A stretch of DNA of 36,646 nt from a virus: positions 1 through 36,646 of the IMG/VR virus record IMGVR_UViG_3300034101_000340; one strand, written 5' to 3'. Of the stretch, positions 31,278 to 36,090 are shown one piece after another (the stretch's first letter is position 1; each line of letters starts with the position of its first letter). The notes under the pieces are model-generated. The model was given only the letters and a program-made list of their open reading frames with translations. It did no database searches and was not told the DNA's origin. The position numbers were made by a program, and so were the translations under genes.

Positions 31278-32234
31278 ATGACCAAATCAGCTTGCACAGA
31301 CCAAGAATTTATAGGTCTGTGGAATAAACACGGATCAGTAACAAAAGTTTCAAAAATATTAGGTATTCATGAAAGAAACACACACGCTAGGCGCAGGAAT
31401 ATCGAAAAAAAGTATGGGATTGTCCTTGCTGGAGTAGCTAAAAATAGCCCTGATTTCAAGGTAACGTATCCAGAGAATAATGTCAGGATCAACGTAGAGC
31501 TAGGTAACGGAATTATTGTTGTCGGGTCTGACTGCCACTACTGGCCCGGAGTTGTTAGCACAGCACATCGTGCATTTGTAAAGATCATCAAAGATTTAAA
31601 GCCTCGGATGGTCGTTATGAATGGGGATGTATTTGACGGGGCTAGTATCTCCCGGCATCCGGTATCAGGATGGGGCGTTATCCCTACTGTAAAACAGGAG
31701 CTAGAAGCCTGTCAGGAGCGTCTAGAGGAGGTCGAGAAGGCCGCAAAAGGCGCTGCCCTGCACTGGACATGGGGTAACCACGATATGCGCTTTAACGCCC
31801 GTTTAGCGGCTCAGGTAGGGGATACTTGGCGAGGCGTAGAAGGCATGAACCTGACTGACCATTTCCCTAGATGGAAGTTCTCCACAAGCATTATGGTCAA
31901 CGAGTCTACGATGATTAAGCACCGTTATCATAATGGCATCCATGCTGTTTACAATAACACAATGAAGGCCGGTATTAGTATCGTTACCGGACACCTACAT
32001 TCCCTGAAAGTAACCCCGTGGAGCGATTACCGAGGCGATAGATATGGGGTAGATACAGGCTCACTGGCTGATGTGCATGGTGACCAGTTTGAGTATTCTG
32101 AGGACAATCCTAAGAATCATAGATCAGGCTTTGCGGTTCTAACCTTTGTGGACGGAAAACTGCTACCGCCTGAGCTATGTCAGGTCTGGGATGATGACCA
32201 TGTGGTGTTTAGGGGTCAGTTGATTAAGGTGTAA
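31278..32234 (+). CDS. Metallophosphoesterase with N-terminal HTH
   Basis: The protein is 318 residues from ATG 31278 (AGAGGGGATC ahead). Residues 5-40 (EFIGLWNKHGSVTKVSKILG) look like a small HTH. The rest is a calcineurin-like phosphoesterase with all metal motifs: SDCH at 84-87, NGDVFDG at 115-121, GNHD at 166-169 and GHLH at 238-241. Such HTH-MPE proteins are common in phages and may act on DNA ends or cyclic nucleotides; the substrate is not known. It is the last rightward gene and its stop overlaps the convergent DUF3310 gene by 11 bp. Confidence 0.88.
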   Translation: MTKSACTDQEFIGLWNKHGSVTKVSKILGIHERNTHARRRNIEKKYGIVLAGVAKNSPDFKVTYPENNVRINVELGNGIIVVGSDCHYWPGVVSTAHRAFVKIIKDLKPRMVVMNGDVFDGASISRHPVSGWGVIPTVKQELEACQERLEEVEKAAKGAALHWTWGNHDMRFNARLAAQVGDTWRGVEGMNLTDHFPRWKFSTSIMVNESTMIKHRYHNGIHAVYNNTMKAGISIVTGHLHSLKVTPWSDYRGDRYGVDTGSLADVHGDQFEYSEDNPKNHRSGFAVLTFVDGKLLPPELCQVWDDDHVVFRGQLIKV

Positions 32235-32433
32235 TCCGACTAATAGCCCGGTTAATGTACCACTGGGCTTTTAGCAGGTCTTTTAGCTTATCTTCTTTCT
32301 TCCCTGCCCTAGAGATGTATTTAACGGCATTGCCTAGATGAAAGTCTAGGTTCTTGGCTTCAATGAAGTCAATGGTTTCAATACCACCATCGGTATAGTG
32401 TGCTGGATGATTAACTTGATCCATCTTTAACAA
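32224..32433 (-). CDS. DUF3310 protein
   Basis: The product is 69 residues from TTG 32433, which has GGAGT close by; ATG 32424 (66 residues) is the alternative. VNHPAHYTDGGIETIDFIEA followed by FHLGNAVKYISRAGKKEDKL and KDLLKAQWYINRAI is a full DUF3310 (SaV-like) match. Members occur in very many phages and are sometimes called nucleotide kinase, without good evidence. It is the last gene of the leftward operon, next to a MazG-like gene, so nucleotide metabolism is plausible. Confidence 0.88.
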   Translation of the reverse strand: MLKMDQVNHPAHYTDGGIETIDFIEAKNLDFHLGNAVKYISRAGKKEDKLKDLLKAQWYINRAISRITP

Positions 32434-32722
32434 ATACTCCGTTCTTATTAAGGTAGCCTTTACGGTCTTTAATCTCGTTATAGGCCGATTCTAGGCAACG
32501 GGTTAGATCTACGTCCTCTAAAGCCCCCACAACAATAAGACACACAAGCACATCACCAAGGCCATCAACAATAGCAGGTCTATCCCGTTTAATAATAGCA
32601 TCGGCTAATTCTCCCATTTCTGAGACTGCTTTGAGTAGCTGAGTCTTGGAATCCGAGTTCTCAATGATTCCTCGTGCTTCTGCCCATCGGATAACGTCTA
32701 GCTCCGTAATTGCCCAAGTCAT
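32411..32722 (-). CDS. MazG-like nucleotide pyrophosphohydrolase
   Basis: The protein is 103 residues from ATG 32722 (ATGA overlap). SEMGELADAI carries the ExxE motif (Glu35, Glu38), and DGLGDVLVCLI carries the second acidic motif (Asp53, Asp57), as in all-alpha NTP pyrophosphohydrolases. Helical throughout, one MazG unit long. Phage MazG proteins hydrolyse (d)NTPs or ppGpp-like alarmones; this may keep the starving host productive. Metal ligands are all present. Confidence 0.88.
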   Translation of the reverse strand: MTWAITELDVIRWAEARGIIENSDSKTQLLKAVSEMGELADAIIKRDRPAIVDGLGDVLVCLIVVGALEDVDLTRCLESAYNEIKDRKGYLNKNGVFVKDGSS

Positions 32723-32913
32723 TGAGACAGTTCCTCAATCTCAAGGATCGGCAGACCGAATACTTTATGAACACGGATAATAATATCGGCTGATACCTTG
32801 GATTTACCGTTACGAATACGGCTCATCACTGGAGTCGATACGTTTAGTTTTGCAGCCAGTTGACGGTCATTCTTAATCTCAAACCGGCTTTGTAATTCGT
32901 CGAGCAGTTTCAT
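32719..32913 (-). CDS. Cro/CI-type HTH regulator
   Basis: The product is 64 residues from ATG 32913 with AGGAG upstream. LDELQSRFEIKNDRQLAAKL, NVSTPVMSRIRNGKSKVSAD and IIIRVHKVFGLPI are a complete HTH_3 DNA-binding domain with the recognition helix near residues 28-36. No dimerisation or cleavage domain, so it is Cro-sized. It is the obvious candidate for binding the palindrome at 34994-35007. It lies downstream of the structured non-coding region on the same strand, which would be its 5' leader. Confidence 0.88.
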   Translation of the reverse strand: MKLLDELQSRFEIKNDRQLAAKLNVSTPVMSRIRNGKSKVSADIIIRVHKVFGLPILEIEELSQ

Positions 32914-33297
32914 AAATCTCCTGTAGTTAAGATTGTTGGTGACAGCTATTCCCTATATCCGTGTGCGATATGCCACTGCCGATTGTTCACTGCCACCAAC
33001 ACGACTGAGGACTCCCCTCGGTTTCTATATTCCGATGAGCAAGTTAATGCTCGAATCCTCATGCGTCTTGGTGCAGGGTCACTGAACTTGGAGACTCGAA
33101 GGAGACTCAGCCCCTGCTGCCGGAGTTACCCGCCACAACCGGCTAGGCGTGTTAGGTGGGCTACTCGCTACACCGCCTGATGAACACCACGTTTATCGGA
33201 TTGGCAGCATCCGCTTTCGCCCGTAAAGGGTGGAGATACTCACAAGATTTAGGATGAACCGACCAAAGTCCCCGCCAGCTTGCTTTCTCTCCGTAGA
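32914..33297 (-). ncRNA. Structured non-coding region, strand uncertain
   Basis: These 384 bases carry no credible gene on either strand. They are full of paired arms: TGTTGGTGACAG 32934-32945 with 32990-33001 (11 of 12 pairs), ATATC/GATAT inside it, TGAGGA 33006-33011 / TCCTCA 33056-33061 enclosing GAGCA/TGCTC, GCAGGG 33073-33078 / CCCTGC 33112-33117, GCCGG/CCGGC at 33119-33143, AGGCGTGT/ACACCGCCT at 33145-33178, CGGAT/ATCCG at 33197-33213 and CCC/GGG at 33220-33230. This is the density expected of a large folded RNA. It sits inside the leftward operon, so I list the minus strand. The only long inverted pairs are the same on both strands, so the plus strand is possible. Confidence 0.5.
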
Positions 33298-33543
33298 TCA
33301 AAATGGAATAGGATCGTTAGGATCGTCTTCCGGCATTGGTTTAGCTTTTGGCTTTGCAGAATCTTTAGGCTTAACCGACAGGCTAAAGAACTTCTTTCCG
33401 TCCTTGCTGGACTCTTTAACCCATGCTGAGAGCCAGTAATCTATGCCATCAACATTGAGTGAACCAGAGTATTCAGGATGGTTATCCGCTGTCTTATTCT
33501 GGTTCCTAGAGAGGATCCCGCGATTAGTATTGTCAAAGCTCAT
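33298..33543 (-). CDS. Small SSB-like protein with SSB-type C-terminal tip
   Basis: The product is 81 residues from ATG 33543. MSFDNTNRGILSRNQNKT, EYSGSLNVDGIDYWLSAW and KDGKKFFSLSVKP form a small beta-rich domain, then a linker KPKDSAKPKAKP and the tail EDDPNDPIPF. Bacterial SSB proteins end in an acidic tip with final Asp-Ile-Pro-Phe or similar that recruits partner proteins, and this tail matches in acidity and in the final Pro-Phe. It follows the ERF gene, so a single-strand annealing pair is likely. OB fold not proven from sequence. Confidence 0.7.
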   Translation of the reverse strand: MSFDNTNRGILSRNQNKTADNHPEYSGSLNVDGIDYWLSAWVKESSKDGKKFFSLSVKPKDSAKPKAKPMPEDDPNDPIPF

Positions 33544-33547
33544 ATTT

Positions 33548-34171
33548 TTACCTTGTAGTGTATTTTTTAATTGCTGCCCGTTGTTTACTATCTAACAGAC
33601 TCCATAGGGCTGTTTTAGAATCTGCGTCTAACTCACATTGTTCAATATACTGAACAGCGCCTTCTACATCGTCCATAGCCAGCAGGGAGATAACCTGTAC
33701 CCCGATACTACGGATAGATTCCTGCTCCTCAGCGGTCATGCTATCGAATACGTCTTTAGTAATAGGCTTTGCTGACTTAGGAGACTCTGAACCTGTAGTA
33801 GCGTCCAAGGCATCATGCTCGACAACCTCTAGCGCACTTACGTACAAGTACCTCCGAGAGTAAGTCTGAACAGCGCCCATATTTTGTATAGGGTGACAGC
33901 CTTTCAGGTGAGCATCAGCCATCGGGCTAGTAAATGTAATGCTCCCACCGTTATCAGTATCGATAATGCGTAGAGTAGCCAACTCTTTATCAAAGCTGAT
34001 GACTGAGCAGAGTCCGAGTTCACTAAATATCCCGTTAATGGTTGGAAGAAAGTCTCCAAGCTCAAAATACTGGTAACCGGCAAACTTATTGTGTCCTGAC
34101 TTCTTTATTGGCGCTGCTTGTAACATCATCCTAGCTTTTTGCAGCTTTGCGTAAACTTGATATTCAGACAT
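33548..34171 (-). CDS. erf: ERF-family single-strand annealing protein
   Basis: The protein is 207 residues from ATG 34171 (AAGGGATAAATA ahead). VYAKLQKARMMLQAAPIKKS, GHNKFAGYQYFELGDFLPTI and MGAVQTYSRRYLYVSALEVV are the signature of the ERF superfamily of P22 type recombination proteins. The C-terminal part (TAEEQESIRSIGVQVISLLA) is helical. ERF anneals homologous single strands and helps to circularise phage DNA in recA cells. A circularly permuted, headful-packaged genome would need it. The SSB-like gene follows 4 bp downstream. Confidence 0.9.
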   Translation of the reverse strand: MSEYQVYAKLQKARMMLQAAPIKKSGHNKFAGYQYFELGDFLPTINGIFSELGLCSVISFDKELATLRIIDTDNGGSITFTSPMADAHLKGCHPIQNMGAVQTYSRRYLYVSALEVVEHDALDATTGSESPKSAKPITKDVFDSMTAEEQESIRSIGVQVISLLAMDDVEGAVQYIEQCELDADSKTALWSLLDSKQRAAIKKYTTR

Positions 34172-34174
34172 TAT

Positions 34175-34348
34175 TTATCCCTTGAATTTTTTATACTGCA
34201 TAATATTGAATTGCCGAACTTCCTGAACAGGCGGTAGCGGCTTAGTCTTAGCTTGCTGATCCTTACGAATCTTTGCAAACGTTTTAGCAATGTTTGTACT
34301 AGCAGCAGGAACATATTTGAATGAAGGATCTAAGATTGATTTACTCAT
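34175..34348 (-). CDS. Short phage protein (57 aa)
   Basis: An open frame from ATG 34348 to TAA 34175-34177 reads MSKSILDPSFKYVPAASTNI, then AKTFAKIRKDQQAKTKPLPP and a basic tail. MSKSILDxSFxYVP-type small proteins are common beside early genes in Proteobacteria phages. The stop lies three bases before the ERF start, and its last codons hold the ERF ribosome site. Function unknown. Confidence 0.8.
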   Translation of the reverse strand: MSKSILDPSFKYVPAASTNIAKTFAKIRKDQQAKTKPLPPVQEVRQFNIMQYKKFKG

Positions 34349-34417
34349 ATTGAACAGGCCAAGATGTAAAGGAACATTATTATTACACTGGTGAAACCGA
34401 TATGTCTAGCAAACCAG

Positions 34418-34612
34418 TCATTCGTCGAAAGTAGCTTTTTCATAACGTTCTTTCTCCCAGATAAGTTTATCAACGTGAGCTAGTGCTTTGCCGTAACTGT
34501 CAATGTCTTTGCCTAGCGTCTTGCAAAGCATCTGTCGGGCTATTTCCAAACCTTCTGCAATGCCATCTTTATAGGCTGTTGTGCGAACGTCTGCGATGAT
34601 TGAGTCATTCAT
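34418..34612 (-). CDS. Small helical hypothetical protein
   Basis: The product is 64 residues from ATG 34612, which overlaps the previous stop as ATGA; a TTG two codons before is possible. It is fully helical with heptad-like spacing (DGIAEGLEIARQMLCKTLGK; LAHVDKLIWEKERYEKA). Similar small proteins lie in phage early operons. No known function. Confidence 0.7.
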   Translation of the reverse strand: MNDSIIADVRTTAYKDGIAEGLEIARQMLCKTLGKDIDSYGKALAHVDKLIWEKERYEKATFDE

Positions 34613-34911
34613 AAGCAACCTTCCTTACGAGCTTGATAAACGTTATCCTCATGCCAGTCGCGCATATCTTCTGCGGTCAGCACTACGTCATCGTGCGGCA
34701 TATCTTTACTTGTCTGCTCTACTAGCTGGCCCACAAACCGGCTGATTTCGCTAGATAATTTTGTCGGGTTATTGCGGTTTCCTGCCCAGATCAACATCAT
34801 TGCACACAGGGCTTCTTTGGTATCTTCCTCGTCTAGATTGTTGACGAGTTCCTGTGGGTGACCTGTTGTAATCTCTGTAACCAAGTATTCCTGCAATTGA
34901 TAAATATTCAT
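34609..34911 (-). CDS. First gene of leftward operon, hypothetical
   Basis: The protein is 100 residues from ATG 34911 with AGGAGAT upstream. MNIYQLQEYLVTEITTGHPQ followed by LDEEDTKEALCAMMLIWAGN and an acidic C-terminus (DMPHDDVVLTAEDMRDWHED). Helical and acidic. I do not recognise it. Being the promoter-proximal gene of the operon, early expression in infection is expected. Confidence 0.75.
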   Translation of the reverse strand: MNIYQLQEYLVTEITTGHPQELVNNLDEEDTKEALCAMMLIWAGNRNNPTKLSSEISRFVGQLVEQTSKDMPHDDVVLTAEDMRDWHEDNVYQARKEGCL

Positions 34912-34947
34912 ATTAATCTCCTAGTAATCCGCTGTTGCGGTAGAGAG

Positions 34948-34976
34948 ATAATGCAGTATTGCAATAGTTGTGTCAA
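34948..34976 (-). promoter_or_regulatory. Leftward sigma70 promoter
   Basis: On the minus strand a perfect TTGACA (34971-34976) is followed by 17 bp and CATTAT (34948-34953). The spacer holds a 10-bp palindrome TATTGCAATA at 34957-34966, a possible operator half inside the promoter. Drives the ERF/SSB/HTH operon. Confidence 0.8.
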
Positions 34977-34993
34977 TGAATAATTTTAATTGC

Positions 34994-35007
34994 TAGGAAT
35001 ATTCCTA
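34994..35007. promoter_or_regulatory. Palindromic operator between divergent promoters
   Basis: TAGGAATATTCCTA is a perfect 14-bp palindrome placed 17 bp from the leftward -35 and 13 bp from the rightward -35. Symmetric sites of this size bind dimeric HTH proteins; the regulator at 32719 is the likely partner. Confidence 0.6.
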
Positions 35008-35020
35008 TTTAAAAATACTA

Positions 35021-35049
35021 TTGACAGAACAATGGGATAGCCCCACTAT
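35021..35049 (+). promoter_or_regulatory. Rightward sigma70 promoter
   Basis: A perfect TTGACA (35021-35026) is followed at 17 bp by CACTAT (35044-35049), a weak -10; TATATT at 35047-35052 has a 20-bp spacer. The first gene begins 31 bp further on. Drives early genes and, through structured RNA 2, the replication operon. Confidence 0.65.
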
Positions 35050-35079
35050 ATTTCGGCAGCACAACTAAAGGAGAAAGTT

Positions 35080-35265
35080 ATGAAAGTTGCTGAAATTGCT
35101 ATTTTGGCATTTGTATTTACTTGCGGTGCTTTGTCTATTTATTGGGCTATCAAGGCCCAGGAGCGTGGGTTTAGGCAGTCTCACTGTGCTTTTGCGGAGA
35201 TTAGCCCAGACTTTAGCCAGCAGGATCGGGAGAAGTGCCGTCAGATAAGGGGGCATAAGCTATGA
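35080..35265 (+). CDS. Small membrane protein, first rightward gene
   Basis: The product is 61 residues from ATG 35080 (AAAGGAGAAAGTT ahead). One membrane span near residues 5-26 (EIAILAFVFTCGALSIYWAI), then a cytoplasmic or periplasmic basic tail with two cysteines (HCAF and EKC). As an early product it might mediate superinfection exclusion or host membrane takeover. No family recognised. Overlaps the next gene by ATGA. Confidence 0.7.
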   Translation: MKVAEIAILAFVFTCGALSIYWAIKAQERGFRQSHCAFAEISPDFSQQDREKCRQIRGHKL

Positions 35266-35606
35266 CTCGTAGAGAGAAAATCCTAGAGGTGTTCCATAAA
35301 TATGGCGGGATGACTGCTGATTCCTTATTAACGAACTTTGGCCTATTTGGATGCAGCAGAACCTACGAACTGAGGTCAGAATTACAGACTTTAGTTAATT
35401 ACTCGAAACTTCGGCAGATAGGTAATGTATACTTCCCGATTGGGCAAACAGAGAAAATGGCTAGGGTGATGGACATTGTTCCACCACAGTACAAGCCGAC
35501 ATTTAAAGAATTAAAGACATTTTTGCCTAAAGTTTCACCACGAGGACAAGTCATTGAAAACCGAACCTTCTACACCTGTACCAGCAAACTTGCCGAAAAA
35601 AACTAA
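35262..35606 (+). CDS. Winged-helix-like early protein
   Basis: The protein is 114 residues from ATG 35262 (ATGA overlap). REKILEVFHKYGGMTADSLL, GCSRTYELRSELQTLVNYSK and LRQIGNVYFPIGQTEK follow the order helix-helix-recognition helix-wing of a winged HTH. The C-terminal 45 residues are extended and basic. Likely a DNA-binding early regulator, possibly of phage promoters. Its end overlaps the start of the zinc protein below. Confidence 0.65.
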   Translation: MTRREKILEVFHKYGGMTADSLLTNFGLFGCSRTYELRSELQTLVNYSKLRQIGNVYFPIGQTEKMARVMDIVPPQYKPTFKELKTFLPKVSPRGQVIENRTFYTCTSKLAEKN

Positions 35607-35715
35607 CTACTTTGGTATGCAGGTTTGCCCCGGATGCCGTAGGTCTAGGAGCAATATTCAGTTTCAAAATGCTAATGTTTGCAGGACTTGCCAGCTTAGG
35701 GGAGTTAAAGTATAG
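35554..35715 (+). CDS. Short zinc-knuckle protein (53 aa)
   Basis: An open frame from TTG 35554, with GAGGAC eight bases upstream, ends at TAG 35713-35715. It carries CPGCRRSRSNI and then CRTCQLRGVKV, a C-x2-C...C-x2-C zinc site with a basic surface. The first part (MKTEPSTPVPANLPKKTN) overlaps the winged-helix gene. An ATG at the MQVCPGC position would give 34 residues. It ends 13 bp before structured RNA 2. Confidence 0.6.
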   Translation: MKTEPSTPVPANLPKKTNYFGMQVCPGCRRSRSNIQFQNANVCRTCQLRGVKV

Positions 35716-35728
35716 TAATTGCAGTAGT

Positions 35729-35837
35729 ACACGCTTGGAGGCGTGTTTTGAGTAAGCCTTAGATGGGACTCTGCTGGTACTCACCAGTCCTCCAACACCG
35801 TTATGCGGTGAGAGTCTCACCTAGGGCTTTTTTTATT
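35729..35837 (+). ncRNA. Structured RNA 2: pseudoknotted three-way junction with U-tract, leader of replication operon
   Basis: Pairings read directly: H1 ACACGC 35729-35734 / GCGTGT 35741-35746 with loop TTGGAG. P2 is 35754-35762 / 35821-35829 (9 bp, one G-U). After a 1x1 A-C mismatch (35763/35820), P2b is 35764-35771 / 35812-35819 (8 bp, one G-U). P3 is CTGGT 35774-35778 / ACCAG 35783-35787, and P4 is CACCG 35796-35800 / CGGTG 35806-35810. The H1 loop TTGGAG is complementary to CTCCAA 35790-35795 between P3 and P4. A U-tract at 35828-35834 follows P2. The ribosome site and ATG 35848 of the next gene lie right behind it. The architecture matches structured RNA 1 with different sequence; a regulated terminator is the likely role. 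Confidence 0.78.
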
Positions 35838-35847
35838 GGAAAAAGCT

Positions 35848-36090
35848 ATGGTGAAATTTCAAGGCAGCCAAGGATGTGAGTTTTATATCAACCTTGATGG
35901 ATGCATTGTCATTAAGCAAGACAGTTATGAGTTTGGCAAAGAAGTTAGAGTTGTATTGACTCCAGCAATGGCTTGGGAGTTGCAAGCGTTAATTAACTCA
36001 CACCATGAGGAAATGACGTTTGCATGGGCTGATGGAATGGTGCAGTTTGCATGGGCTGATGGAATGGTGCAGGAGCCTCCAAATGCCTAA
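35848..36090 (+). CDS. Small hypothetical protein with duplicated 9-residue end
   Basis: The product is 80 residues from ATG 35848; a TTG at 35836 lies in the U-tract of the RNA and is less likely. GCEFYINLDGCIVIKQDSYE and VRVVLTPAMAWELQALINSH look like a compact beta-alpha fold. The end carries a perfect duplication FAWADGMVQ x2, encoded by a 27-bp tandem repeat. It is the first gene behind structured RNA 2 and overlaps the replication gene by eight bases. No family recognised. Confidence 0.75.
   Translation: MVKFQGSQGCEFYINLDGCIVIKQDSYEFGKEVRVVLTPAMAWELQALINSHHEEMTFAWADGMVQFAWADGMVQEPPNA
36019..36072 (+). repeat. 27-bp perfect tandem duplication
   Basis: Positions 36019-36045 and 36046-36072 are identical. 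The unit is a multiple of three, so the frame is kept and the protein gains FAWADGMVQ once more. The repeat ends just before the GGAG ribosome site of the gene at 36083. Confidence 0.95.

Noticed and set aside
33049-33066. CTCGAATCCTC resembling a tRNA T-arm
   Set aside because: No matching acceptor, D or anticodon arms around it; the segment pairs instead in the TGAGGA/TCCTCA hairpin.
33090-33108. Direct repeat GGAGACTC separated by three bases
   Set aside because: Only two copies, inside a hairpin loop region; no spacer pattern of a CRISPR and no iteron array.
32983-33180. 65-residue plus-strand frame in the structured region
   Set aside because: No ribosome site, no patterned sequence, and it cuts through several hairpins.
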